Shown one piece after another: positions 47,816-56,756 of a stretch of 64,000 nucleotides of DNA. A program made the position numbers and the translations under genes. Source of the DNA: Crocinitomicaceae bacterium (lineage in GTDB: Bacteria; Bacteroidota; Bacteroidia; Flavobacteriales_D; Crocinitomicaceae); contig JAKVAR010000001.1 in the NCBI GenBank assembly GCA_022447585.1, forward strand, positions 124,001 through 188,000, given 5' to 3'. Below the pieces are notes generated by a model that was given only the letters and a program-made list of their open reading frames with translations, was not told the origin of the DNA and ran no database searches. Each line of letters begins with the position of its first letter. Positions within the stretch are counted from its first letter, which is position 1.

Positions 47816-49405
47816 TTAAAATTCTCTTAAAACAATGAAATCTTTTTCTTCCGGATCAATTGCTCGATATAGTGTATCTATGCGCTCAGAAATATTTCCT
47901 TCTGGTGAAAACGAAATGATATTTGTCGTTCTTTCTTGTAGGCCATCATTTGGAAATAGCTTTTCCCTAACTTGCTCAATAATTTTCATCGAACGTTCAT
48001 GTTTTGACTTTGAAAGCTTAATCAGTTTTGACTTAACACCAGTTAATTGTTTTTCCAGCTTAGCAATTTCCGCTTTCGCATACCCTGACATATTAGGTTC
48101 CACTAATAAAATAGCATCTTCAATTTGCTTTCCGAGTTCAATAGACATAGCCTCCATAGATTCAAAATTCAAATCTTCACTTTCGTTTTGTTCAATAAAT
48201 TCACGCTTAATTAAATCCGTCTTTTTGAATAAATCTTCCAGTTGTAAATCAATTTTCGCGATCTTTTTTGAAATATTTTCTTCAATCCACATGACAGAAT
48301 TTCTAACTCCAATTAATGGATAAACCACATCAACAGCATCAAAAACTCGTTTCAATTGAAGCCAATATGAGATTTCTCCCCCCCCTCCTACATAAGCAAG
48401 ATTAGGAAGAATAGTCTCTTGATAAAGCGGTCTTAAAATGACATTTGGTGAGAATGCTTCTGGATGTTCATTTAGTTTTGCTAACATTTCTTCTTTCGAG
48501 AACTCTCCAACGCCATCTACTTTATATCCTTTGTCTATCTTTTCAATTCTTTGACGGATTCCTTTTTCGATGTAGAATAAGTTGATTTCTCTTGCAAAAA
48601 CTTGAATCTTGCCTCCATCCTTTTCTAATGCTTTATTTGTTTTGGATACAGCTTCAAAAGCAAATTGTTCTTCCAGCTCCTTTTTCATTGTTGGCACAAA
48701 CAAACTTTTCAATTCAGTTTTATCACCATCTATAATAACTAATCCATACCCCTTGAATAATTCGTGAACAAGCTTGAATGTTGCTTCTGCTAGATTTGCA
48801 CCATCATAAACGTTCATTAACCTATGAATTTGAGCTTCAGCATGATTTCCGAAAAAGTCTATAATCTCCTTTTTTACTGCATCAAACCCCTCTAAATCGA
48901 ATCTACCGACAGGCCCTTTTTGATCTGATTCCCAGGTAACTTGCTTACCAAATAAATTTACACTTTGAATTTCCTCAAAATCATGATCTTCAGTAGCCAT
49001 CCAAAAAACCGGTACAACATTCATTTCTTGGTCTTCTTGATTTAACCTTTCAGCTAACTTGATGACATGGATAATTTTTATGACAAAAAACAATGGCCCA
49101 GTAAATAAAGATAATTGGTGCCCAGTAGTTACCGTGAGAGTATTATCACGCTTCAACAATTCAATATTCTTAGAAGTCAAGCCCTTATCCTCTATAATTG
49201 AGTAGCTTTTCTCCAATGACTTAACTAAAACCGATCTTGTTACAGCCGAATAATTTTTTCTTTTCTCTAATTGCTGTCGCTCAAAATTTCTAATTGAAAA
49301 TTCATGATTTATATACGGTGTGTAAACATCCTGTTTATAAACCAAATTAATATGTTGTTTATTAAAAAGATTTAAGTCACCCCTGTTAAAATTGAAAACC
49401 TGCAT
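47816..49405 (-). CDS. bshC: Bacillithiol biosynthesis cysteine-adding enzyme BshC
   Basis: 529 residues from the ATG at 49405; the longer version would begin at a TTG inside the -7 box. N-terminal Rossmann-like core with [24 protein letters not shown] and [15 protein letters not shown] (each in short pieces), then a long coiled coil (about 380-460) and a C-terminal part with [17 protein letters not shown] in the core. BshC adds Cys to glucosaminyl-malate, the last step in making the thiol bacillithiol. bshA and bshB are not in this window. Confidence 0.95.
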   Translation of the reverse strand: MQVFNFNRGDLNLFNKQHINLVYKQDVYTPYINHEFSIRNFERQQLEKRKNYSAVTRSVLVKSLEKSYSIIEDKGLTSKNIELLKRDNTLTVTTGHQLSLFTGPLFFVIKIIHVIKLAERLNQEDQEMNVVPVFWMATEDHDFEEIQSVNLFGKQVTWESDQKGPVGRFDLEGFDAVKKEIIDFFGNHAEAQIHRLMNVYDGANLAEATFKLVHELFKGYGLVIIDGDKTELKSLFVPTMKKELEEQFAFEAVSKTNKALEKDGGKIQVFAREINLFYIEKGIRQRIEKIDKGYKVDGVGEFSKEEMLAKLNEHPEAFSPNVILRPLYQETILPNLAYVGGGGEISYWLQLKRVFDAVDVVYPLIGVRNSVMWIEENISKKIAKIDLQLEDLFKKTDLIKREFIEQNESEDLNFESMEAMSIELGKQIEDAILLVEPNMSGYAKAEIAKLEKQLTGVKSKLIKLSKSKHERSMKIIEQVREKLFPNDGLQERTTNIISFSPEGNISERIDTLYRAIDPEEKDFIVLREF

Positions 49406-49408
49406 GTA

Positions 49409-49416
49409 CAAATGTA
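49409..49416 (-). promoter_or_regulatory. -7 box TACATTTG of bshC
   Basis: Reads TACATTTG-TAC-ATG on the minus strand, only 3 nt before the start codon. Confidence 0.5.
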
Positions 49417-49456
49417 ATTAAGCTGCATAAAAATGGGAAAAATAATCGGCAGAACT

Positions 49457-49464
49457 TATCTTTG
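49457..49464 (+). promoter_or_regulatory. -7 box TATCTTTG of the cyclophilin gene
   Basis: Exact consensus, 15 nt before the ATG at 49480. It overlaps a TTG that would give a longer frame and so argues against that start. Confidence 0.55.
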
Positions 49465-49479
49465 CCGAAATTGATTTTT

Positions 49480-49932
49480 ATGGAAGCAATAATTAAAACG
49501 AATAAAGGAGAAATGAAAGTGGAGTTTTTTGAAAACGATGCTCCCAATACCGTTGCTAACTTCGTTAAATTGGCAAAAAAAGGATACTATGATGGTTTGC
49601 AATGGCACCGTGTCATTCCTAACTTTGTAATTCAAGGCGGATGCCCTAACTCTAAGCCAGGAGCTAGTGGTCATCCTGGCACAGGTGGACCAGGATACGA
49701 AATTGATTGTGAATTATCTGGAGGAAACCAACATCATGACCGAGGAGTTCTATCTATGGCGCATGCGGGAAGAAATACTGGTGGATCTCAGTTCTTCGTT
49801 TGTCACTCTCGCGAAAACACGGCTCATTTAGATGGAAACCATACTTGTTTTGGTAAAGTAATTGAAGGGGTGGATACTGTAGATGATATTCGTGAAGGAG
49901 ACAGCATTGATTCTATTGTAATTATTGATTAG
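49480..49932 (+). CDS. Cyclophilin-type peptidyl-prolyl cis-trans isomerase
   Basis: 150 residues, all one cyclophilin domain. Motifs: [38 protein letters not shown] (catalytic Arg in FHRV/WHRV), [19 protein letters not shown] and [15 protein letters not shown], shown here in short pieces. No signal peptide, so it is cytoplasmic and helps proteins fold around proline. The start at 49480 is chosen because the upstream -7 box covers the alternative start. The next gene follows after 5 nt. Confidence 0.95.
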   Translation: MEAIIKTNKGEMKVEFFENDAPNTVANFVKLAKKGYYDGLQWHRVIPNFVIQGGCPNSKPGASGHPGTGGPGYEIDCELSGGNQHHDRGVLSMAHAGRNTGGSQFFVCHSRENTAHLDGNHTCFGKVIEGVDTVDDIREGDSIDSIVIID

Positions 49933-49937
49933 CATCT

Positions 49938-51416
49938 ATGAAAAAGAAGGCGATTGTTATTGGTTCAGGGTTAGGAGGATTATCCGCTGCTATTCGATTA
50001 GCAAGCAAAGGAATTGAGACTCATGTTTTTGAATCCAACCCTTTTCCTGGCGGAAAGATAAACAGTCGTTCAATTGAAGGTTACCGATTTGATCAAGGAC
50101 CATCAATTTTAACTTGTCCTGAATACATTGAAGAATTATATACAATTTGTGGAGAAGATTTCAGTTCGTTTGAAATGGCGAAACTGGAATCTTCTTTCAA
50201 GTATTTTTTTGATGATGGTGTTGAACTATTATTAAAACATGACCGAGAAAAGGTTATTGAGGAAATTTCTACGAAACTTCATGAGGACCCAAAACAAATT
50301 GAAAATTATCTAAATAAAGCCGAAGATAATTATAATCTAATTGCCCCATTATTTATCGAAAAGTCTTTACATCGATGGAGACAATTACTTGGTAAAAAGC
50401 TAATTAAAGCTCTATTAAAACTACCACAATACAAACTATTCAGCACAATGGATCAGGAGAATTCAAGATTCTTCAAGAACAAGCGCACTGCACAAGTATT
50501 TAATCGATTTGCCATCTATAACGGAAGTCATCCATATATGGCCCCCGCTATGTTGAATATGATTTCTCATTTAGAAATTAATGTCGGTCCATACCTACCA
50601 AAACGAGGGATGATCCAATTGACAGAATCTCTAACTGGTTTAGCTGAAAGGCAAGGTGTAAATTTTCATTTCAACGAAAAAGTAGAGGAAATTATATTAG
50701 AAGGAGGTCAAACTAAAGGCGTAAGAACTTCTAAAGGTAAATACAATACCGATTTTATTATCAGCAATATGGATGTTTCTTTGACTTACGAGAAATTACT
50801 TCCTAACGCTAAACACCCTAAGAAAACCTTAGAACAAGAAAGGTCAAGTTCAGCAATAGTATTTCACTGGGGTATGAAAGAATCATTTCCTGAATTGGAT
50901 GTACATAACATGGTTTTTTCAGATAAGGATGAAGAAGAGTTTGACACTATTTTTAAAGAAAAGAAAGTGTTTGATGAACCATCAATATACATTTACATTT
51001 CATCTAAAATTGTCAAAGATGATGCGCCTGAAGGTTGTGAAAATTGGTTTATATTAATCAATGCTCCAATTAACATTGGACAGGATTGGGATAAAGAAAT
51101 TGAATTAAAACGGGAGTTTGTAATTGAAAAATTAAGTAAAAGGTTCAATAGAGATATTCGATCAATCATACAGTTTGAAGAAATTCTAGATCCCAGAACA
51201 ATTGAAAACAAGCACAACGGTAAATTCGGTTCTATCTATGGAAACGCTTCGAACAATAGGTTCTCAGCATTTTATAGGCACCCAAATTACAGTAAACAAA
51301 TTAAGGGATTATACTTTGTTGGTGTTTCTGTTCACCCTGGTGGTGGAATCCCATTAGCATTAAGTAGTTCTAAAATTGCTACTGAATGCTTATATGAAGA
51401 TTTTAAAATCCATTAA
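49938..51416 (+). CDS. CrtI-type phytoene desaturase family FAD enzyme
   Basis: 492 residues. The FAD-binding fold GSGLGGLSAAIRLASKG (9-25) is followed by ESNPFPGGKINSRSIEGYRFDQGPSI and the C-terminal GVSVHPGGGIPLALSSSKI, both CrtI hallmarks. Family members desaturate or isomerise carotenoid chains at the membrane. Which step this one performs (phytoene desaturase or hydroxycarotenoid 3,4-desaturase) cannot be settled; no crtB, crtY or crtZ is near. Likely co-transcribed with the cyclophilin. Confidence 0.85.
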   Translation: MKKKAIVIGSGLGGLSAAIRLASKGIETHVFESNPFPGGKINSRSIEGYRFDQGPSILTCPEYIEELYTICGEDFSSFEMAKLESSFKYFFDDGVELLLKHDREKVIEEISTKLHEDPKQIENYLNKAEDNYNLIAPLFIEKSLHRWRQLLGKKLIKALLKLPQYKLFSTMDQENSRFFKNKRTAQVFNRFAIYNGSHPYMAPAMLNMISHLEINVGPYLPKRGMIQLTESLTGLAERQGVNFHFNEKVEEIILEGGQTKGVRTSKGKYNTDFIISNMDVSLTYEKLLPNAKHPKKTLEQERSSSAIVFHWGMKESFPELDVHNMVFSDKDEEEFDTIFKEKKVFDEPSIYIYISSKIVKDDAPEGCENWFILINAPINIGQDWDKEIELKREFVIEKLSKRFNRDIRSIIQFEEILDPRTIENKHNGKFGSIYGNASNNRFSAFYRHPNYSKQIKGLYFVGVSVHPGGGIPLALSSSKIATECLYEDFKIH

Positions 51417-51431
51417 ACTTTGAGAATAAAA

Positions 51432-51459
51432 AAATGCACACTATTTCTAGCGTGCATTT
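51432..51459 (-). terminator. Terminator of the small lipoprotein gene
   Basis: Stem aaatgcacact / agcgtgcattt (one pair off on the plus strand, a wobble on the minus strand), followed on the minus strand by seven T. It also lies 15 nt after the crtI-like stop. Confidence 0.65.
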
Positions 51460-51481
51460 CAATCGAATTTTCGAATATATC

Positions 51482-51784
51482 TTAAAGTCCTTTAACATAC
51501 TCGGCATGAGTATCTGCTAAATCTGGACATTTTTCAGAAATTGAAGTCGCCATTTGCTCATCAGAAATATCCACATCAAAAACAACATCAAGAGCACATA
51601 AAGAGTAATCTAAATCTGTCATATCAATATCCATTCCTGAATCATCAGCTTCATTCTCCGCATCTTTCTCAGCCATACAGTCACACAATGTTGTTGCTGC
51701 TTTATCAAACTCTGCCTTTCCTGGCCCTCCGCAAGAAGCTAAAGTAAATGTTAAAACTCCTATTGCTAAAATCGTCTTTTTCAT
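51482..51784 (-). CDS. Small lipoprotein, function unknown
   Basis: 100 residues from the ATG at 51784; the longer reading to 51817 overlaps a perfect -7 box. Signal peptide with a lipobox (TLASC, Cys about 18), then GGPGK and a Cys-, Asp- and Glu-rich acidic helix-forming stretch (LCDCMAEKDAENEADD). Several Cys remain in the mature part. Likely an outer-membrane or inner-membrane lipoprotein; no family recognised. Transcribed alone, divergently from dnaX. Confidence 0.75.
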   Translation of the reverse strand: MKKTILAIGVLTFTLASCGGPGKAEFDKAATTLCDCMAEKDAENEADDSGMDIDMTDLDYSLCALDVVFDVDISDEQMATSISEKCPDLADTHAEYVKGL

Positions 51785-51810
51785 AATAATGTTCATTAGT
51801 TGTATAGGCC

Positions 51811-51839
51811 CAAACATACTAAGAATTCTGCAAAAACAA
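51811..51839 (-). promoter_or_regulatory. Promoter of the small lipoprotein gene
   Basis: On the minus strand TTG (51839-51837), 18 nt, TATGTTTG (51818-51811), then a leader of about 25 nt to the start codon. Confidence 0.6.
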
Positions 51840-51880
51840 CTACGGATATTCCATTAATCCATCACTTTTGTCTACAATTT

Positions 51881-51904
51881 GATTCAGTTATTAACAATTG
51901 AATC
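51881..51904. promoter_or_regulatory. 24-bp imperfect palindrome between the lipoprotein gene and dnaX
   Basis: gattcagttatt / aacaattgaatc: ten of twelve pairs match. It lies about 40 nt before the dnaX start and could be an operator or a divergent control site. Confidence 0.35.
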
Positions 51905-51933
51905 AAACCATTTCATTTTCTGTTTCAAAAGAG

Positions 51934-51941
51934 TAACTTTG
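51934..51941 (+). promoter_or_regulatory. -7 box TAACTTTG of dnaX
   Basis: Exact consensus, ending 5 nt before the ATG, so the transcript would start at or next to the start codon. Confidence 0.5.
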
Positions 51942-51946
51942 CTTCA

Positions 51947-53062
51947 ATGAGTGATTTTGTAGTATCCGCAAGAAAATATCGTCCCCAAACCTTCGACACA
52001 GTTGTTGGTCAAAAGTCGATTACTTCTACTTTACGTAATGCTATTAAAAGCGATCACTTAGCCCAAGCTTTCTTATTTTGTGGTTCCCGCGGTGTTGGAA
52101 AAACATCTACTGCGCGTATTCTTGCAAAAACAATCAACTGTTTTGATAAATCTGAAACAGTTGAGGCATGTGATAAATGTGAATCGTGCGAATCATTTAA
52201 CTCAGGAGCATCTTTAAATGTTTATGAACTGGATGCAGCATCGAATAATTCAGTTGAAGATATACGGTCTCTAATTGATCAGGTACGCATAGCACCGCAG
52301 TTAGGAACGCATAAAGTATATATCATTGATGAGGTACATATGTTATCGACTTCTGCATTTAACGCATTCTTGAAAACATTAGAGGAGCCTCCAAAACACG
52401 CAATTTTCATTTTAGCGACCACAGAAAAGCATAAGATTATTCCAACGATTCTTTCTCGTTGCCAGATTTTTGATTTTTCAAGAATTAAAGTAAAGGATAT
52501 CGCTGATCATTTGGCTAGTATCGCTGAAAAAGAAGGTATTACAGCTGAAGCTGACGCTTTACATATTATCGCTCAAAAGGCAGACGGTGCGTTGAGAGAT
52601 GCGCTATCGATTTTTGATCAAATTGTTACTTTTTCCGGTAATACGGTTACTTACAATAATGTAATTGACAACCTAAATATACTCGATTACGATTATTATT
52701 TCAGAATTGTCGAAAGTGCTCAAAAGGAAGATATTCCTAGCGGGCTTCTTTTATTGAATGATATTATTGAGCGTGGTTTTGATCCACACAATTTTATTGT
52801 TGGCTTAGCAGATCATTACAGAAACTTATTAGTCTGTAAAGATGTTAGAACAGCTCAACTATTAGAAGTTAGTGAATCTATTCAGCAGAAATACGTGGAG
52901 CAATCTAAAGAAATTGAAGCCAATGAATTAGTTCGCGCCTTAGGTGTTCTAAGTAAAACTGATGTTGAGTACAAGGCATCCAAAAATCAACGACTGCTTG
53001 TAGAAATGGCTCTTATGCAATTGTGTTCCATTAAGCAGGAGCTTGAAAAAAAAAACTCCTAA
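51947..53062 (+). CDS. dnaX: DNA polymerase III gamma/tau subunit, zero-frame (gamma-like) product
   Basis: 371 residues covering the full clamp-loader ATPase: Walker A GSRGVGKTS (about 45-53), four zinc-binding Cys (C64, C73, C76, C79), Walker B IIDEVHML and sensor TTEKHKII, then domain III. The frame ends at TAA in ...CTTG-A10-CTCCTAA, so this product stops just after domain III, like gamma in other bacteria. The conserved tau tail is encoded downstream in the -1 frame. An AGGAG sits 4 nt before the A-run. The complex loads the sliding clamp and organises the replisome. Confidence 0.93.
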   Translation: MSDFVVSARKYRPQTFDTVVGQKSITSTLRNAIKSDHLAQAFLFCGSRGVGKTSTARILAKTINCFDKSETVEACDKCESCESFNSGASLNVYELDAASNNSVEDIRSLIDQVRIAPQLGTHKVYIIDEVHMLSTSAFNAFLKTLEEPPKHAIFILATTEKHKIIPTILSRCQIFDFSRIKVKDIADHLASIAEKEGITAEADALHIIAQKADGALRDALSIFDQIVTFSGNTVTYNNVIDNLNILDYDYYFRIVESAQKEDIPSGLLLLNDIIERGFDPHNFIVGLADHYRNLLVCKDVRTAQLLEVSESIQQKYVEQSKEIEANELVRALGVLSKTDVEYKASKNQRLLVEMALMQLCSIKQELEKKNS

Positions 53063-53676
53063 CGGATCCAGTTAACATCATTTCATTCCCAAATCAAAAC
53101 CTTCGAGATAAGTTAAAAAAGGCGGCACCAAAACCAATCGCCAAAAAAGAATCTAAAAAAGTCTTCATGCAAAAAGAAGCGCCAAAGGTTATGACGGCCC
53201 CATCTGGCCAAGTCAAATCATCTGGTATATCTATCAAGAAGATGCTTCAGAAAACAGAAGAAGTAAATGAGGAAAAAGGTTTTGACATCAATAACATGCC
53301 TAAAACCCCATATACGATTGATGACCTTAAGATGGCGTGGAGAAGGTTTGCTTTTGAAATGAAAGACAAACGTAAAGAAACAATATACAACGCGCTGATC
53401 AAACGAGAACCAAAACAAATTAGTGATCATGAATATGTTTTGGTTGTAGACAATCAAGTTCAAATTGATTACATCAAACCTTATGCTGGTGAACTCATAG
53501 GATATATTAGAGCCGAGGTTAAAAATTACCTCATCGATATTAAAATGGAGATTACTCAAAATCAAGAGGCGGAAGTTAAGTTTCAAACTGGAAAGGACAA
53601 ATTTGCCTCTCTTGCAAGAAAAAACCCGAACTTACATACACTTAAGAGCAAATTTAATTTAGATATTGAGTACTAA
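53047..53676 (+). CDS. dnaX: tau C-terminal part of dnaX, read in the -1 frame
   Basis: This frame joins dnaX if one base is re-read within the A10 run (53046-53055); the first ATG in it is at 53167, inside the gene. It would give a tau of about 576 residues. The sequence ends with YTIDDLKMAWRRFAFEMKDK...KFASLARKNPNLHTLKSKFNLD (shown in pieces), the typical Bacteroidota DnaX tail that binds polymerase and helicase. Nothing upstream suggests an independent promoter. See the frameshift finding. Confidence 0.85.
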   Translation, partial: KKKLLTDPVNIISFPNQNLRDKLKKAAPKPIAKKESKKVFMQKEAPKVMTAPSGQVKSSGISIKKMLQKTEEVNEEKGFDINNMPKTPYTIDDLKMAWRRFAFEMKDKRKETIYNALIKREPKQISDHEYVLVVDNQVQIDYIKPYAGELIGYIRAEVKNYLIDIKMEITQNQEAEVKFQTGKDKFASLARKNPNLHTLKSKFNLDIEY

Positions 53677-53722
53677 ACAGAGATATTCACTTCGACCTTT
53701 TGTTCTTATTAATTAAAAAATC

Positions 53723-54466
53723 ATGGAAAAAGATAAAAAACTAGCTGTCTTAATTGACGGTGACAATATACCTTCAAAATATATTAAAGAAATGATGGAA
53801 GAGATTGCTAAATATGGTAATCCAACTATCAAAAGAATTTATGGAGATTGGACTACACCACAACTTTCTAAATGGAAGAAGATTCTTTTGGAGAATGCAA
53901 TTACTCCAATGCAACAATATGGATATACATCTGGGAAAAATGCTACAGATTCTGCAATGATTATTGATGCTATGGACATCTTATACTCTGAAAAGGTGGA
54001 CGGATTCTGTATTGCTTCAAGTGATAGTGATTTCACTCGTTTAGCAATGAGAATTAGAGAAACAGGATTGAGCGTTATCGGAATTGGAGAAAAGAAAACT
54101 CCGAATCCTTTCATCGTTGCTTGTGATAAATTCATTTACTTAGAGATTCTTCATAAAACAGACAACGACCCAGAGAACCCTTCTAAACCTGCCAACAAGC
54201 GAGCTAAAAAGACCGTTGATACAATCACTCCTAAAGTTGTTAAACTTATCATGCAAACCGTTAATGATTGCGCCGATGAGGATGGATGGGCATTCTTAGG
54301 GGATGTCGGAGGGCTGATTCAAAAGAAACAACCTAATTTTGATGCTAGAAACTACGGTTTTGAAAAATTAACTCCATTAATTAAATCCACTGGTAAATTC
54401 GAAATTGACCAAAGAGATAGTCAGAAAGGAAGAGCTAAACTTATCTATATCAGAAGAAAAGATTAA
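53723..54466 (+). CDS. NYN-domain protein with C-terminal OST-HTH/LOTUS-like domain
   Basis: 247 residues. NYN (PIN-like) nuclease domain (about 7-150) with acidic site residues in LAVLIDGDNIP, DSAMIIDAMDILY and SSDSDFTRLAMRI; the pattern of Asp residues suggests activity. A basic linker with NKRAKKTVD follows, then an OST-HTH/LOTUS-like RNA-binding domain (about 165-245; DEDGWAFLGDVGGLIQKKQPNF in pieces). Proteins of this type are thought to process or bind RNA. It is 46 nt after dnaX on the same strand. Confidence 0.85.
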   Translation: MEKDKKLAVLIDGDNIPSKYIKEMMEEIAKYGNPTIKRIYGDWTTPQLSKWKKILLENAITPMQQYGYTSGKNATDSAMIIDAMDILYSEKVDGFCIASSDSDFTRLAMRIRETGLSVIGIGEKKTPNPFIVACDKFIYLEILHKTDNDPENPSKPANKRAKKTVDTITPKVVKLIMQTVNDCADEDGWAFLGDVGGLIQKKQPNFDARNYGFEKLTPLIKSTGKFEIDQRDSQKGRAKLIYIRRKD

Positions 54467-54680
54467 CATGACTCTATTTCTTGCCCACCTTTAAACTCGA
54501 TATCGTGTTGCAATCAAGCAGTGATTCATGCATAGAAAGTGTGTCTCATTTTGATTAGATCTTATCGAGATAATAGTAAAACATTTCCACAAGTGGTTTG
54601 ACTAAATAATTAGAATCGTAAGAAAACGTATTTAATTAGAGCTAAAAGATTATTTTACAATAGATAGAAGACATGTAGAA

Positions 54681-56756
54681 TTAAAACTTCATCCTTAACT
54701 GAATAGTCAAGTCTGACTTTGTATTTCCTGTAATTTCTTCCGAACCAGAACCCAGTGTCTTTCTATTTGCGAAAATACTAACACCGTATCTCACCCATAA
54801 ATCAAATTTACGAGCAAATTTATACCGAACCAAGGCATAGGCTCTGCTTCCTCTATAGTAATAGGAAGGCACAGAGAATACATAAAGTGCATTGTTCTCA
54901 TAGGTATATATTCTAGAGTCATAACTATCTGTATCAAATAGTGCATACCTCAACGAAAGGTCAACTGGGAAAGATTTTGGTTTGAAAAGAATATCTTGTG
55001 TGATAATAAACCCATCCTCGGGGTTACTACTAGGCCTATTGATTGTAACATACTCGACTCTGCTCTTAAGTACTACACTTTCAGAAACTTTAAAGTTTAA
55101 GTTGAATCTATAATTTCTTTGAACGATATCCTCTAAGCCTGTAATTGTTCCATCTGAGTTTCTACTATTCTTTTGTCTTCTTTGCTCTCTATATCGAAGA
55201 TAAACTTCAGTACCTCGTCTTGGTTTGTATGAAGGTTGAAACATAAACTCATGCCCATTTGACGTTCCATCTACCTGATATTTCAACCATGGGAATTTAA
55301 ATACGTCGATGTAAGTGTTTACTGTAAATTGTCTTGTTAAATTCAATTTCAAACCAGCATATAACCCACTCTCATTCTGGGTCTTTCCACCCTCAGCGAA
55401 ACCAGCATTGTAAAAGGTTTGGTAATTTTTGTTATAATTCCGGTAAACCAAACTCATTGAAGCTCTACTGTCCATTGAAAATAACACCCCATGAATATTA
55501 GCCATTCCCCAAGAGTAACTACTAGCAGCCATTTCTCCGAAAAAATTAAAATTTCTGAATACCCAACTATAATCAGCAGACAACCCCATAGTGCTCTTAC
55601 CTCTAAAATCAAATTGATTGTAAGGTAATGTGTCCTTTTCATAAGAACGATCATAACCATAATAAACAGCAGCTAAACCAGCTTGAAAATTCCTTTTTAC
55701 ATATCGTAAATTAGAACCGGCAATGATTTCATTTAAGGCATTTTTTCTTGCAACTTCGGAGTTAGTCCTATGAAAACCAGTTAAATTAATACTGGATACA
55801 AACTCTTGCTCTTCTAACAAGGAATCTGAAATAATTGAGGCATCAATACCTTTGTAAGATCCGAAAGTAGTCAAAGAAAAATCTCCATACCCAACTTCAA
55901 AAGCCGCTCCTCTCAAAAATCTAGTTTCATCTACAGATGTATATGGCTTTAAGGAATTAGCAGACCTTTTTACATTCGTCACATCGGCTGTCTTGCTAAA
56001 CGCAAAACCGGACCATAGATTTAATCCTTGACCAATCTGAACTTGATAATCACCAATTGCAAGCGATTTGAAATATTTCCCTCCTTTGTAAAACGCGTGA
56101 GCAGAATAAAAATCAAATCCATTCTTTTGATTCCCTTTAAAGAATTGCTCCCCAGGATCTTTTTCCGCTGTAATACCAACACTTAAATTGGTTCGATAAC
56201 TAAAACGAAGTCTAGCATAGTAACGATCATCATTTCCATGATAATATGAGTTACTACTCTCTTTAACCGAATCAGGAACATCTTCGTAACCGGCTCTATC
56301 CTCAATAATCGTTTGATATCTCAAAAAAGCTTCAAATTTACCCTGCTTAATTGCTTCTTTCAAACCAACATGTAATTGATCTAGCTTATCATCTACACGA
56401 ACAAAGGGCAACACCAAATAAATGCTATTCAAATCCCAATATTGTAATGCTTGAATCTCGTAGATCGAAATAAACTTTCCAAAAAGACGGCGATGCAGAA
56501 GTAAATCAGCAATTTGAATATCCGTTAACAGACCCAATTCACGCAGCTCCTCAGTATCTACAGAATTAAGATTCATTGGATTATCATAATAGAAATTCAA
56601 CTGATCTACGACATCAGTTAAATCCAAACTTTCTGATTCTGATTGCTCAGATATAAACTCAATTCGCTGTTGAATAATATCATTCTTTTCCTGAGAAAAT
56701 GAGAAGATCGATACAAGCGTAACAATAATTAATAATATATTACTCAATTGGATCAT
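54681..56756 (-). CDS. Helix-hairpin-helix domain fused to an outer-membrane beta-barrel
   Basis: 691 residues. Signal peptide (about 1-21), a helix-hairpin-helix segment at about 56-110 (LNSVDTEELRELGLLTDIQI and later LFGKFISIYEIQAL), then ~550 residues of beta-barrel strands ending in an outer-membrane-type strand (SDLTIQLRMKF). The helix-hairpin-helix resembles the DNA-binding ComEA type but lacks a clear GxGxxxA core, so DNA binding is uncertain. The gene overlaps the upstream barrel gene by 4 nt and lies third in a lipoprotein-barrel-barrel operon. Function unknown. Confidence 0.78.
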   Translation of the reverse strand: MIQLSNILLIIVTLVSIFSFSQEKNDIIQQRIEFISEQSESESLDLTDVVDQLNFYYDNPMNLNSVDTEELRELGLLTDIQIADLLLHRRLFGKFISIYEIQALQYWDLNSIYLVLPFVRVDDKLDQLHVGLKEAIKQGKFEAFLRYQTIIEDRAGYEDVPDSVKESSNSYYHGNDDRYYARLRFSYRTNLSVGITAEKDPGEQFFKGNQKNGFDFYSAHAFYKGGKYFKSLAIGDYQVQIGQGLNLWSGFAFSKTADVTNVKRSANSLKPYTSVDETRFLRGAAFEVGYGDFSLTTFGSYKGIDASIISDSLLEEQEFVSSINLTGFHRTNSEVARKNALNEIIAGSNLRYVKRNFQAGLAAVYYGYDRSYEKDTLPYNQFDFRGKSTMGLSADYSWVFRNFNFFGEMAASSYSWGMANIHGVLFSMDSRASMSLVYRNYNKNYQTFYNAGFAEGGKTQNESGLYAGLKLNLTRQFTVNTYIDVFKFPWLKYQVDGTSNGHEFMFQPSYKPRRGTEVYLRYREQRRQKNSRNSDGTITGLEDIVQRNYRFNLNFKVSESVVLKSRVEYVTINRPSSNPEDGFIITQDILFKPKSFPVDLSLRYALFDTDSYDSRIYTYENNALYVFSVPSYYYRGSRAYALVRYKFARKFDLWVRYGVSIFANRKTLGSGSEEITGNTKSDLTIQLRMKF

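Noticed and set aside
47835-48323. 162-codon plus-strand ORF
   Set aside because: It is antisense to bshC, a well-conserved gene, and its composition (Ser- and Phe-rich) is that of a shadow frame.
49462-49480. Upstream TTG start for the cyclophilin
   Set aside because: The TTG lies inside the perfect -7 box TATCTTTG, so it cannot be in the mRNA.
53218-53586. 122-codon minus-strand ORF
   Set aside because: Antisense to the tau part of dnaX, with no conserved pattern.
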